DNA of 64,000 bases, taken from positions 10,381,501 through 10,445,500 of the forward strand of contig CM066990.1 in the NCBI GenBank assembly GCA_033977485.1. Reading direction: 5' to 3'. The DNA comes from Hydrangea macrophylla. Taxonomy: Eukaryota > Streptophyta > Magnoliopsida > Cornales > Hydrangeaceae. The notes below the pieces were generated by a model. The model was given only the letters and a program-made list of their open reading frames with translations, had not been told where the DNA came from and ran no database searches. A program made the translations under genes and the position numbers. Shown in pieces: positions 21,752 through 33,779 of the stretch; within the stretch, counting starts at the first letter, position 1, and each line of letters starts with the position of its first letter.

Positions 21752-21885
21752 CGCGGCACTCGATAAAGTAAGACGGCACTCAACGAAGTGCCGCGCGACA
21801 GTCTGTAAGTGCCGTTAGGCATTCACGGAGTGCCGCCGCGGCACTCACTAAGTGCCGCTGAGGCCTAACCGAGTGCCGTCCTGGG
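21752..21885. repeat. Palindromic CGGCA modules upstream of antisense ORF 2
   Basis: Five or six copies of GGCACTCA..GAAGTGCCG-type units, the same module as in the E1 LTRs. They lie directly upstream of antisense ORF 2, as the LTR copies lie upstream of the LTR TATA box. Confidence 0.7.
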
Positions 21886-22412
21886 CCTCATTTTGGCCAG
21901 AGTCCGTTCGTAACAGTTTTAGTCCACCTGCAAACGAAAAACTGAATATAGAACAATAAAACGTGCTCATCATGCAGCACGTGCAATAAAACCTGGCTAT
22001 GGCCACATACATTCACCCATTCATTCATTCATTTGTTCATTTCAAAATAAATAAAAGAGATAGAAGCATTCAAAGCTCAAATAAAAGGGGGACCAAGCTA
22101 TGGTCCCACATACAGCAGGCAAGAGAAAATGTAAACGAGGGTTCAACACAATAAAAGGACCAAGCTATGGTCACGCATACGGTGAATGAGCATAATGAAA
22201 AGCAGAAAATATAAAAGACATCCAAGAGCCTATCCTACCGGCTATCCTAAAGCCGCCATCAAAATAAAGTGTATGTGTATATACAATCATCTGAATAAAG
22301 TATATATCCTCCCGGGACACTCAAAAGTAAAAAAGTAAGGAAGAAAGCGAGATCAGCTCGACCCCGGCCTCGGGCCTGACGGGTCACACGCCTGAGGGGC
22401 TCCTCCTCAACC
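21886..22412. other. Spacer between the two E1 antisense genes
   Basis: AT-rich, with a CATTCATT run and two copies of GGACCAAGCTATGGTC (about 22090 and 22158). It would contain the 3' untranslated part of the mobile-domain gene. No other gene is seen. Confidence 0.5.
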
Positions 22413-25374
22413 TCAGCTGCTGCCTCCACCGCTACCGTTGCCTCGCCCCACGCCTCGTCCAACACCGCCATCTCCAGGAGTGTAGCTAAGGGGAATGCCG
22501 AACTGCTAAAGCCGCTGCTGAAGCTGCCCCACCTGCTGGGACAGGACTCTGATCTCCTCCGCCTGAAATGAGAAAGGATGAATCCGGAAAGTGTTGAAAG
22601 GACAAATGAAATACTGAGAATAAAAGGATACAGATCATACATAGGCCTTCAACTGAGCCGCGACAGTCGCCCGAGCTCCCTCAGCCTAAAAACAAGAACC
22701 AAGAATAAAGATTAGTAAAAGGAGAGGCAATCAAAGCAAAGTGAAAGGCGGGGATAAGTTTCTTACCATCCACTCTCGCCCAAGAACCCACTGCCGCACG
22801 TTGTGGGCATACGTAAAGCCCTCCTCCGCGTAAGCACGCGGGACGACATCATAATGAAGAGGAATATTAGGGGCGCCCTGTGAGAGCCGGGGGATCGTCG
22901 TCGAGAAGGGCTTGCCGAATGAGACAGTCGACATGGTCCAATCCCACTCAGGTAAGGCAGGAGGACGAGTCGCGGCAGGAACAGGCTGCAAACAAAAAAA
23001 TAAAACGTAAATAAAGGATGAAAGAAAACTTATAAAAGAATGAAGGAATCATTTACTCACCCGAGTCACTTCCATCAGGGGAAAGTTTGGCATCATCTTA
23101 GCGGCACGGAACGCTGGGTATCCGGTGGGGAAGTCCACGAAGTCATGGATACCCAAGCCCATTAGAGTAGTCGTAAGCTCGCTACCCTGGAGTGTGTCTG
23201 TGGCTCTCATAGAGTCAGGAGGAGGGAATGGCACAAAGAATCCGAGGGCTTCCAGTGACTGCCTAGTCACCCTCTTTCCCAAGTACCATGCCTGGCCCTC
23301 TGGCCCATCAAGAAGTCCTCTCGTCGGGTCATATCCAGTCGATTCTCGAATCTCCGCAGGAGCATCAGGAAGCACCCTAAGCCATGGCTGCCAGTGAACA
23401 TGCTGCTCCCTCAGGTTCATTAGGAAATTCCTGAACGAAATAAAATTGTGGGCCTCAGTCTTCCGCCCGACTCTATCCTTCACCCATTTCAGCCCCTGGG
23501 GCATGATGAGGGCATCAGCATCGCGTGTCTCAGGGGACATCATTCGGAGATACTCGTGGGACCAAATCTGTAATTAAAAAAAAAAGAGGTTAGTCTCGCA
23601 ATTTAAATAAGTTTTCGAAAATGTAATAAGCAGTGAAACATAGAAAAGGGTATACCTCCCACGCTCTCCAATAGCCACTAATGGAAGCAGGCCTGTCCTG
23701 GGAAATGTCGCCCATATGCTTGTACAAGATGGCTAACCCTGCACCAGCCCAGTCATACTCATCGACCTGGTCCAGGTGCTCCAGAGACGCTACCACGGAA
23801 ATAGAGACCTGATCACCCTTGGTGCTCAACAGAGAGCACCCTAGCATGTACATGAGAAAACCCCAGGCCATCTGCTTGTCGGTAAAACCCTGCTGACCCC
23901 TAAACGTATCCATGAACCACTTGGCCATGACCAAGGGCTCCTCCGGAACCACTCCCAACAATGGCTACACCTGGTCCCACTCCGTATCCGCCAGATACCG
24001 CAAATGCTCTCCGCCAAAGGCAATCCCCGTAATTATCGAGAAGTCCAGGGGAGTCATCGTCATCTCCCCGAAGTCGAAGTGGAACGTACTAGTAGTGTCC
24101 CACCACCTCTCTGCCAAAGCGTGAATCTGTCGTAGGTCGTTGGAGCTCTTCATCAAGAGTTTGACGAAGTCTCCAAACCCGGCCGCGTCAACCAAAGCTC
24201 TCACCGGCTCGCTCAAATCCTTGTACCACTCGTACCCGTGAGCGAGACTGCCATGCCCCTTTAACACCTTGGGCTGCATCTGCAAGAAAGAATCACAAGT
24301 TTTGATATTAGCAATTGGATAAAAAAAATATATGGTAATAAAAAATAAAAAAAAATATAAAAAGGGGAAAAGCGACATAAAAATGAATGAAAAGAGAAAG
24401 AGATGGAAAATCTAGAAATACTCGTAGGAAATTTCACAAGCATGGCACTCGTTTGCATTTAAGAGGAAATGAATAAGAGAAAGCACTCAATGTTCTAGCG
24501 AGTTTTTGAGAAAAAAGGAAACGAAAAAGAGTAGTTCGTTCACATTTTTGAAATACATGCATATATAAACTTATGAAGGTTCAAAAGAAATTTGGGTCCA
24601 AAAGAAGCATAGTTTCAAAGAGAAGTATGTGATCACAAGCGTTCAAGAATCAATTTTGAATAAAAGGGCGTTTGGAACGCTCAAGAAAATTCACAAGTAT
24701 AATAAACAGAGGGGAATGTTCAGGATTTCATTTAAAAAGCATCGCATTCGTAAATCCTAAGAAAAAATGGAAAGGAAAATTCACGAGCATAAGATTCTTT
24801 ATTCACAAGAAGTGTTTTAAATTTTGGTTAACACGAACGGCATTCGGAAGTCTTTGAGAAAAGTCAAAGGGGAAATAAGGGAATTGATACAGGTGGAACA
24901 CCCGAACGTTCAATAAACATGAGGGAGAATAATAAATTATGATTCGTTGAGCATGATATTCATAAAGTTCATGGGAAGTAAGGTGAAATGCAAAATCTTG
25001 AATAAAGTACGTATGAAAGCACTACAAGCATGGCATTTGCATTTGAAATGAGACATTCTGAGTTATGATTCACTATACATTCCATTCATAAAGTTTTAAA
25101 AGAATAAAATTAAAAAAGAAAAAAAGAAAAAGAAAAGGGGGAGCGTTTACCTCGCGCTTGAACACACGGGCAGACAAGTGCTCATCCGGGTCCCGGAGCA
25201 AGAGTGTGGCGTCGGGATGATGAGTGGCCGTGTACTTGGCCTTCTTTTTACTCCTCGAACCACTAGCCATAGTCTGTTTGGAAGAAAAGAGGAACCGAGG
25301 GTTAAACTCGAATAAATTCAGAAAAATAATAAAATAATGAGAATAATCCGAGTTTTGATCAAGTAGAACTAACC
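22413..25374 (-). pseudogene. E1 antisense ORF 1: spliced plant mobile domain (PMD-like) gene
   Basis: Six coding exons can be read on the minus strand: 25270-25151, 24279-23656, 23567-23061, 22985-22767, 22685-22641 and 22562-22413. Every exon length is a multiple of three, every intron is GT...AG and phase 0. A further intron lies in the 5' untranslated region (25373-25274). The 554-residue product starts MASGSRSKKKAKYTATHH and contains LAERWWDTTSTFHFDFGEMT and TPLDFSIITGIAFGG, the signature of the aminotransferase-like plant mobile domain (PF10536 family), found in MAIN/MAIL proteins and captured by Tat retroelements. The C-terminus is Gly/Arg-rich. Two premature TAG codons (23965-23967; 22506-22508, probably CAG before Q) inactivate it. 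Function in retroelements is unknown; host relatives act in nuclear silencing and genome stability. Confidence 0.82.
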
Positions 25375-25494
25375 TGAGAGCCCCGGTAGATCAATCCAAG
25401 CAAGAAAAGAGAAGAGGAAAATTTTCTCCAAAGAGATTTCGGGTTAGAGGGAGTTGAGAGAATGAAACGAATGTAATGAACTCGGTGATTTTAG

Positions 25495-25610
25495 CCACTG
25501 CCGCTCAATCGCGGCACTTGATTTTCGCGCCCGGCAGTCGGTGAACTGCCGAGCGGCACTCTCTGACTGCCGCACGGCAGTCACTGACTGTCGCGAAGAG
25601 CCACGTGTGC
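25495..25610. repeat. Palindromic CGGCA modules upstream of the PMD-like gene
   Basis: CGGCAGTCGGTGAACTGCCG, CGGCACTCTCTGACTGCCG and related copies lie about 120 bp beyond the 5' end of the antisense PMD-like gene. Same family as the LTR modules. Confidence 0.7.
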
Positions 25611-25777
25611 CGCGGTTAAGTCGGTTCAAAGACCCTTCATTTTCCCCCCAAGAATTCAAATCAAGTCCCAAAAATTGAACTTGAGCCCCCCAAAATTTGC
25701 CCTCATTGCACTTTTGGCCCCCAGGGTCGTTTTTAGGTTTAAATTGACTACAAATTTCAAAGAATTAGAATAAATTT

Positions 25778-25925
25778 GAGCCTGCGGGCTCCAAATTTTG
25801 AAAATTAAGATAAATTTGAACCTATGGGTTCAAGATTTTAAAAATAAAGATAAAATTGAGCCCGCGGGCTCTAAATTTTAAAAAAAAAAAAAAAACTATA
25901 ATAGATTTGAGCCTATGGGCTCCGA
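25778..25925. repeat. 40-bp repeats with GAGCC...GGCTC hairpins
   Basis: Four degenerate copies start at 25778, 25818, 25858 and 25909, each with an inverted repeat such as GAGCCTGCGGGCTC followed by an A-rich stretch. The last interval is longer because of an expanded A run. Confidence 0.75.
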
Positions 25926-25943
25926 GGTTTTGATTACCTCGTT

Positions 25944-26887
25944 TCGAAATATAACAAATTTATATCCTCGATCCGCATAACAAATTTACGTCGATTCTTT
26001 GTTTTGAATGTAACGAATTTACATTCTTGGTTCTTACAACCAATTTGCGTTAACCCCCTTCTGAGAATATAACAAATTTATATCCTCGATCCTCGTAATA
26101 AATTTACGTCGATCCTTTGTTTTGAATGTAACGAATTTACATTCTTGGTTCTCGCAACCAATTTCCGTTAACCCCTTTATGAGAATATAACAAATTTATA
26201 TCCTCGATCCTCGTAATAAATTTACGTCGATCCTTTGTTTTGAATGTAACGAATTTACATTCTTGGTTCTTGCAACCAATTTGCGTTAACCCCCTTCTGA
26301 GAATATAATAAATTTATATTCTCGATCCTCGTAACAAATTTACGTCGGTCCTTTGTTTTGAATGTAACGAATTTACATTCTTGGTTCTCGCAACCAATTT
26401 GAGTTAACACCCTTCTGAGAATATAACAAATTTATATCCTCGATCCTCGTAACAAATTTACGTCGGTCCTTTGTTTTGAATGTAACGAATTTACATTCTT
26501 GGTTCTCGCAACCAATTTACGTTAACCCCCTTCTGAGAATATAACAAATTTATATCCTCGATCCTCGTAATAAATTTATGTCGATCCTTTGTTTTGAATG
26601 TAACGAATTTACATTCTTGGTTCTTGCAACCAATTTGCGTTAACCCCCTTCTGAGAATATAACAAATTTATATCCTCGATCCTCGTAGCAAATTTACGTC
26701 GATCCTTTATTTTGAATGTAATGAATTTACATTCTTGGTTCTCACAACCAATTTGCATTAACCCCCTTCTGAGAATATAACAAATTTATATCCTCGATCC
26801 TCGTAACAAATTTACGTCGATCCTTTGTTTTGAATGTAACGAATTTACATTCTTGGTTCTCGCAACCAATTTGCGTCTAACCCCAAA
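25944..26887. repeat. 118-bp tandem array, eight copies
   Basis: Unit starts fall at 25944, 26062, 26180, 26298, 26416, 26534, 26652 and 26770, an exact 118-bp period throughout. Each unit is itself four related segments of about 29-30 bp around AACAAATTTA-like cores, so it is a higher-order repeat. Copies differ by a few bases. It sits between the antisense genes and the 3' LTR, the position from which satellite DNAs are known to arise in Ogre-like elements. Confidence 0.92.
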
Positions 26888-27341
26888 ATTAAGTCAAAAG
26901 CATCTTCATGACCACCAAAACAGATTTTGCATCAGTCAAGAATCAGGTAATCTTCTCTGACTAACGCGTCAAGTAATGGGCGTCAAACGTAGAAAAGACA
27001 TGATAAGCATGACGCTTGCATAACCGGGTCTATTCAAGAATTACCATTACATGGCATGCGCATCACGATAGGATAGGTGCATCCATCTGTGTGATGACCT
27101 GCGTTTGTGTGTGTTTGACCCCGTGCCCGAACTACGCTTCGGTCTGATTCCTGATGGGATACGTAGGCAGCTCATCATGAAGCACGACCAATTAGAATTC
27201 CTCTGCACGCTCGCTCCCCTTTGCAATGCGTTTTGTTTTTCCTTTAATCCGACAGTTTGGTCAAAGGCCTGTCTTCACACAGGCTTCGACGTTCGCTTGC
27301 GGTTCGCGTTGCCCCACAAGCTCCGTCAAAGAGGGGCAAAC
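26888..27341 (+). other. End of E1 internal region with second GATACGTAGGCA motif and polypurine tract
   Basis: At 27128-27171 the motif GAACTACGCTTCGGTCTGATT plus GGGATACGTAGGCAGC repeats the one after integrase. The polypurine tract AAAGAGGGGCAAAC (27328-27341) directly abuts the 3' LTR. No gene is seen; the frame at 27105-27377 crosses into the LTR and looks spurious. Confidence 0.75.
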
Positions 27342-30300
27342 TGTAGACACCCCAATTTTGACCAAACGTCGAATTAAGGAGAGTATCACCTCCATATCCG
27401 ATGATGACAAGGACCGAAAGATTCGAAGTGTTCCAAGATCTTCAGAAAGTTCTCCGAACGCGGTAAAATTTTCACAGAATGAAATACCAGGTATTTAGGA
27501 TAATTCAGGTATAAGACATCACTTTTGGAAAAAATCTTCGAAAATAAGTTTCTTCAAGAAAAAGGAGGAAAGAAAAGACCTAAAAATGGGAAGTTCAACA
27601 AAAATCGGCACACAGCAGTATTTTGCGGCACTCAGTGAGTGCCGAACGGCAGTCACAGAATGCCGTCCCGGCATTTACTGAGTGCCGTCGACAATTTCTG
27701 ACTGCCTTTTTGCTTCAACAGTCCGTATTTTGTGTTACAATACGTATATGTATGCGGATAAAAACAAAAAAACTGATAAAGTAAGGTTGACAAAAATGCG
27801 GCAATCAATAATTCGGCGCGGCACTTACTGAGAGCCGCGCGACAGTCATGGAATGCCACCGCGGCTTTCACGGAGAGCCACAGCGGCATCCACTGACTGC
27901 CGCAAAAGATTTTTGACTGCCGTCTTCTGCAGCAGTCTGTCTATTTTCAGGAAGTACGTATTGTACCACCAAATAAGACATTTACACCTGTCTTTTACTC
28001 CGAATTCACTGAAAATACTTGGTAATTTTGTCTATAAAAGAGGGAGGATCTTTCTTGGGAAGGTAGAGAGGATAGAGAAGAAGGAGCTACCATTACACTA
28101 ACATATATTTGAGAGAGAGTTAAAAAAAAAACTAGAGAGAAGAGCTTGGAAGATCTTCAAAAGGAGAGAAGCTTTGAGGATTGTTTGGAGGTGATCCTCT
28201 AACAACAATTTGTTTTTCTTCATTCTTTTTAAACTTTTTGGTCTTTTGATTAACCTTTTTTAGAAGTTTTATTAGGGAACTTGCAAACTTTAATAGCCTT
28301 TTTTCTTTTAGTTCTTTCTTTTCTTTCTTTTGTTTATACTTCTCTCTTGAGATTCTTGAAAGTCTTCCATACTTCACTTGAATCTCATAAGTTGGATCCC
28401 TTGATTCCATATGAGCTTGTGCTCCCCCATGAGAGTCAAGGTTGATCATCCTTCATATAAGAGCAAGTAAATGAATCTAAACCCCTACCATGGTTTAGGA
28501 TTCTTTAACTTAAGGTTTCATGGAATCCCCTTCCATATTCCTTGAAAATCTATGGGTATTAGCTATGTTTGTTTGTACTTCTCTCTTGAGACTCTTGAAG
28601 GCTCATGAGTATTAGTCATATCTTCATCTCCAATGACCATCAAGTGGTAGGAGAAAGTAGTTTGAGTCTAAGCCCATCTCCATGGTTTAGATTCATTATC
28701 TTGAGATTTCATGAAGTCCATTCATACTTCGTTTGAAATCTACAAATATAAAGGTTTTTAGCCTCCAATGACCATCAAATGGTAGGAGAAAATAGTTTAG
28801 TTTAAGTCCAAATTCATGGTTTAATAGTTGGGGTTAACAAATAAAAGTTGAACTTGACAATGAAACAGTGGGTTCATAAATCGGTTTTGATCAAAGATTT
28901 TTAGTTCAAAATCAGACCGTTGAAACTGAATGAAACCAACGGGAAAGTGTCAATAACACAATGTTTTACCACTGTAATTTTTGTTTTAAGGAGATTTCAT
29001 GTTTAAAGTGGTTTGGTCATGAGTTTTGTAAAGTCACTACAATCTGTCCAGAGTTTCAGAACAGTAACACTCTTTTGAAATAAGTAAATCAGAACCTTAA
29101 TAAAGTATTTGTGACCCAAAATAATTTTTTCTAAGTAGATTAATGTGTTAGGAAGTCACCCTAAAAAGAACAAAGCATTTCTGATCTTTTTGCTATTTTT
29201 AAAAAATTAAACAAAATCTCTGGACAGAGAGTTGTACATCTTTGAGTGATGTCTGGTGTTTACCCTTTTTCCAGAGATCTAACCGTTGAAACTTTGATTT
29301 TCTTTTTGCTTTGGAAACTAGACTCACAGAGGCATCTTGTGTCCAAACTTCATCAAGATCAAACCATGGGAAGCATGTTTTTTATTTTGTTAAGGTTCTG
29401 GTCTGCTCTCTGCAATTTTCAGAATTTTATGACAGATTTGACCAACTTTGTAAATAATGGTCTAAATGACTTTTCTATGACCTAGGGCTCAAACCATGTT
29501 TTAATAATGATTAGTTAAGCTTGAATTCAAAGTTTAAGTGATCTAAATCACTGATTATTTCATAATTTATTCTTTTTCATGAACATATTCATCTATGTGG
29601 CTTGATGCTTGTAATTAGGACTTGTTTGCTTTAGATTTAATTACATTTGATAGATTTAAGCTAGAAGTCTAGGATTGTTATTTAAGATCCAACTTTATAT
29701 ATTGTATATCATGTGGACTAACCCTTTGTTTTGTAGCGCTATTAAGGTATGATTTCTTGAACTCCTCTTTAGTTTATTTTTATTTTATCGATTTTTCAAC
29801 TTAATGCGCGACACCTTAGAATTAGGTTTTGCTTTACTTGTATATATGGATTAGAGACTCTTTTCCTAGGTTTTATCTATTTGCATGCATTTTCACGTTT
29901 AAATATTCGCGGCCGAATCCCGGGTAAGTTCTCTAGTTCCCTATTTGCATATCATATTGCTTGCTACCTGAATTACGTGGCTTTTGAATGATATTTTATC
30001 ACTTGCAATCTTACACCCTTTAGACATGCTTTTGTAATGTATATTTTATACATATGTATTATTTGAGGGCACATTTAAATTAATAATTCAATTAAAAGGA
30101 TATTGAGTAGAGGCCTATCGCAAGATAGGATGAGAGAGGGTGTTTTAGTTCGACGGGCTCCTTCCTCTCTCATTCCATAATCCCCGGACCTAGTTAATCT
30201 CTGGTTTCTAAAACGACCAGTTTGCTTTAAAAATGGTTTCTTAATTTTTCTTTTTAAAAATTAAGTGGCGACTCATTGTTTTGTGTTTTAAATCGAAAAA

Positions 30301-30346
30301 GATTTTAAAAGAAAAGTTGTGGGTAAGAAAAATTGCGATATCCACA
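27342..30346 (+). repeat. 3' LTR of E1
   Basis: A 3,005-bp partner of 791-3811, TGTAGACACC to ATCCACA, followed by the target duplication GTGTG. TATA box at 28033-28040. It has its own copies of the palindromic modules (27604-27690 and 27812-27935), with fewer units than the 5' LTR. Confidence 0.92.
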
Positions 30347-30351
30347 GTGTG

Positions 30352-32130
30352 TGTGTGCTGTGTACAGAGGGGAAAATGGAAAGAGATGGAAAAAGGTGGA
30401 GGGGGTATGGTGTACAATGTAGGGGGCGTGTGTGCGTCATGTTAGCCAAGTGTGTGAGACAGAGGGGGTATGGTGTTCTATCAAGCTCTCTCTTAGGCGC
30501 TCTCTCCACATAATCTGTGAACACACTATGTGGGTGCGTGAGGGTGCCAAAAGAAAGAGTGATGGTGTGATTTTAGAGAAATGGTGGGGAGGGTTTGATC
30601 AAATGAAACTGGTGCACACAAGCGCGGACATATGTGCACATGTTTGTGTGTTCAAGGGTAAATGTGAAGAGACCACATGAGGAGGTGATGTGGGGCCCAC
30701 ATCTCGGGTTGGGTGTATTTGTCTCAAATTACGGGCACGACCTCAAACTATATGTACCATTGTAAATGTGTATAGGGCCGTGTTCGAGTCTAAATACGGG
30801 TCTGTCTAGATACATATTCGTTTCCTAATTGGAACTAAAACGTCGATATCACTTTACTATTCCTAGTATTATTATTATAATGTGGACGTGGAAATTCAAA
30901 TATAAATACCAAACTTAAGTACTAAGAATGTACTAATAATATCACTGTCGTCTAAGTGATGACAGGGAACGAATCTAAATTTCAAAGTCACATTCCATAA
31001 TATTAATGTTACTATGCTAATAATAACGTCGTCACTAAGATGCGAACTTAAATTTTAATACAGTTCTAAGTCTAGGTTCAAGTCCGTCTAAGGATTCTAA
31101 TATAGATATTGTAACCGTCAAGGTTATGATTATCTTATTGGGTTCTAGATTAGGGTATCGTCGTCTTCATAAGACGTTGACTACCGGTTCTTATAGAGAT
31201 TCCTAGTTAAGGTCATTCTAATGGACCTTTTGTAACCATTTTCCCCGGGTAAAATCACTATTTTCTAATATCCGACATGGAATTTCTAAGGAAATTCAAG
31301 GTGCTACAGAAAAAGAAAAGAAAATCAAGCAAGAAAAGAGGGAAAAAAAAGTAGAAAAAGAACAGATAGAGGTTTATACCAAAATATAGGTATATACCAA
31401 AATCAAGCAAGAACAAATGGGCAAAACAAAAATATGGGCTTATACCAACAATCATGCAAACATAATTTAAACTTTAAATGGAATTTATTCATAATCTAGA
31501 ATAGTCAAGTAAGTAAAAAAATAAACACTACCAATTTTGAAGTTTTCAAAACCCATATTTTACGTTTTGAAACCCTGATCTGAAGATCAGTGAACTCGAG
31601 CTTTTGACCGGAGCTTGAAATCGAAACTTGACTGGAGCTTGAACTCAAGGTTGTGACCGGATTCTTTGGCAAAGAGGCGGCGATGGGTGGTGGGTTTGAG
31701 AGAGAGAGGAGAGGGGGTGGGGCGCAGATCTGGGAGAGTTAGGCAGTGGCAGCGGTGGTGGGGTAGAGATAGAGAGAGTGAGTGAGAGAGAGGGAGAAAG
31801 GTGTGGGTTTTGATCTATTAGGGCTTAGATGAATCAAACTTTGATTTTACCACACCGGATTTTTGTCGCTTGTGATTTTACCACCCAGAATTTTCGTCGC
31901 CTCTAATCTATTCAGACCATCGATTTTTGGAGAGCGAGAGAGAGGCGGTGGGGGTGTGAGAGAGAGAGATGAATGCAGTGTGGGTGGGGGCGGCGGGGCT
32001 TTGACAGAGATGGTGGGGCTTCGACAGAAGGAGGGGGGGGGGGGGGGCTCAGAGGTTGTGGGTGAGAGAGAGAAGGGGGAATGAGAACTCATCTTAGACT
32101 TTTTTTGGTTGTATAGTGTATTTTTTTTTA
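30352..32130. other. Intergenic DNA right of E1
   Basis: The stretch starts with a TG run at the insertion site. No domain-bearing reading frame is found. The GA-rich portion around 31680-31800 and 31930-32090, including a G run at 32032-32047, produces long low-complexity frames that are not genes. Confidence 0.5.
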
Positions 32131-32139
32131 GTCATATTA

Positions 32140-32376
32140 GGGGCACTAACAAATTCCTCTACCATTCACACCCACACTCTATCTCTCTCCTAGTGGCACT
32201 TTGGGGCACTAACAAATTATACTAACACTCACACCCACACTCTATCTCTCTTCTAATACTAGGGGCACTAACAAATTCCACTAACACTCACACCCACACT
32301 TTATCTCTCTCCTAATACTAGGGGAACTAACAAATTCCACTAACACTCACACCCACACTCTATCTCTCTCTTAAAT
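32140..32376. repeat. 59-63-bp tandem repeats, four copies, with an inverted partner at 33046-33095
   Basis: Units beginning GGGGCACTAACAAATTCC start at 32140, 32203, 32262 and 32321, each ending in CACACTCTATCTCTCTC. The reverse complement of one unit lies on the other side of the neighbouring element (33046-33095, GGAATTTGTTAGTACCCC). The pair therefore forms an inverted repeat around 32390-33045 and may be the ends of an older DNA transposon. Confidence 0.7.
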
Positions 32377-32389
32377 TAAGAGAGATAGA

Positions 32390-33045
32390 CACTCCGTTTG
32401 GTATGATTATAAAATAGAATAGAATTGAATTGAAATGAATATAATATAATAGAAAAGAAAATAATAGAATTGATTTGCAATTCTAATTCTCTTGTTTGGT
32501 TTAAAACATAAATACAAATAATAGAATTGAAATGATTATTGCTATTTTCTAAAATACCCAAACTTAGAACCTTAACATTATCTAAATAAACCTTTCCCTA
32601 AACCGAAGACGAAGAAGGCACAGATGCAGAAGACGAAGAAGAAGAAGAAGAAGAAAGAAGAAGAAGTTGGGAAAGGAAGAAGAAATCATATATAGAATTG
32701 TGTATATGTATATATAGAAACTTGTTTATATATGTATATATAGAAATCTATGTGTATGTGTATATATATACAGACGAGAGAGAGAGAGAGAGAGCGAGTA
32801 CCTGGTTCGCAGGAGAGGGAGACGGGAGTGGAAGACGATGAACAGGAGGGGCGATTTGGGAAAACTAAAGAATCCCAAATCAATTCTTGTCAAATCTGAC
32901 CACACACACACACACATCTATACAAGATTTGGGTGGAATTCAAAATCAATTCATTTCTTGTTTTATGTCAAACCAAACATAAGAATTCTACAAACAAGAA
33001 TTGCAAATGAATTATTTTCTAGTTTGTGGCATACCTAACGGAGTG
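32390..33045. mobile_element. Small TIR element, copy 1 (MITE-like)
   Basis: A 656-bp unit bounded by CACTCCGTTTGGTATG and its inverted form CATACCTAACGGAGTG, with AGA on both outer sides as a possible 3-bp duplication. The subterminal sequence ATAGAATTGAATTG is shared with copy 2 (37426-38254). The inside has a GAA-rich run (32610-32680) and TA/CA microsatellites; no transposase. The superfamily is unclear, with PIF/Harbinger-like (Tourist) a guess from the 3-bp flanks and GTTTGGT ends. Confidence 0.6.
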
Positions 33046-33374
33046 AGAGTGTGAGTGTGATTGTTAGTGGAATTTGTTAGTACCCCTACTAGTATTGTTA
33101 TTTTTTTTTTTTTTTTGTTCTCATATTTCTAATGTCTCCTAGTCATAAAGTCCTATAATATAATATAATATATATATCAAAAAAAAAAAAAGAGAGAAAT
33201 TACTATGTACATCCGTGTATTTGCTATGTACTCCAAATTTTTTTTATTCTAATTAATTTTTTTATAAGAAATTATCATTTTTATTAAATTGAGGATGTAT
33301 ATAGCAAAATTAGCAATGCAAATAACACTTTTTTTAAAAAAATTGTGAAAATAATAATAATAATAAATAAATGA

Positions 33375-33383
33375 AAACCCTAA
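33375..33383 (+). promoter_or_regulatory. Telo-box in the promoter of the coiled-coil gene
   Basis: AAACCCTAA lies 234 bp upstream of the 5' untranslated intron donor and about 400 bp upstream of the start codon. Telo-boxes are common near the transcription start of plant housekeeping and growth-related genes. Confidence 0.5.
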
Positions 33384-33779
33384 TTGCAGCGCCTCCAAAA
33401 AGAGAGGTACAGGGCAGGCAACCAACTTTTGACCCTTTCCTATTCTTTTTCTTTGCGATTGGTATTCAATCCCCCAGAAAATAGCTTTCTGGGAAGAAAT
33501 ATCTCATCTTTATTTCTCAGCAGAATTGCAATTTCCTCATTCTGTGTAAACCCAGAAGAAGATCCAGCCGAATCTCTCTTCCTCTCCAATTCATTGTCTT
33601 TCTTTTGCAGAGAAACGTAAGAAAAACTTTATTTCATTTCTTTTTCATTTTTTTTTCCCTGACAGTTTGTTTTCTCGGCAACCAAACAGGAGTCAAACTT
33701 ACACACGATTATTTTGAATTGTCTAGTTTTGAAATTTGATCTACTGACTATGTTGTAGGTGGGAGGTGGAATATTTACT
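33384..33779 (+). other. 5' untranslated region with one intron
   Basis: A leader rich in C/T runs to a donor at 33616|GTAAGAAAA and an acceptor TTGTAG at 33758, giving a 142-nt T-rich intron. The exon after it places ATG 21 nt downstream. Exact transcription start is not known; boundaries at the left are approximate. Confidence 0.6.

Larger units (their letters stand above)
791..30346 (+). mobile_element. E1: giant Tat/Ogre-like Ty3/gypsy LTR retrotransposon (carries a nested insert)
   Basis: The element is bounded by two direct LTRs (791-3811 and 27342-30346), each starting TGTAGACACC and ending ATCCACA. The 5-bp sequence GTGTG occurs immediately outside both ends. Internal order is tRNA-Arg primer site, gag, protease, G-patch-like segment, reverse transcriptase, RNase H, a second archaeal-type RNase H, integrase, then about 7.4 kb of extra 3' sequence with antisense genes and tandem repeats, and a polypurine tract. 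Dual RNase H, the tRNA-Arg primer site and the long 3' region are typical of the Tat lineage (Ogre-like). Total span is 29.6 kb; about 21.3 kb remains when the nested Athila-type element is removed. Coding regions are broken, so it is not autonomous now. Confidence 0.9.

Noticed and set aside
25944..26887. CRISPR-like array
   Set aside because: Units are contiguous with an exact 118-bp period and no variable spacers. The surroundings are a plant retrotransposon.
27105..27498. Frames spanning the E1 polypurine tract and LTR start
   Set aside because: They cross a structural border of the element, are short and have no family features.
31847..32092. Pro/Ser-rich minus-strand frame
   Set aside because: Low-complexity GA/CT-rich sequence with an open frame on both strands.
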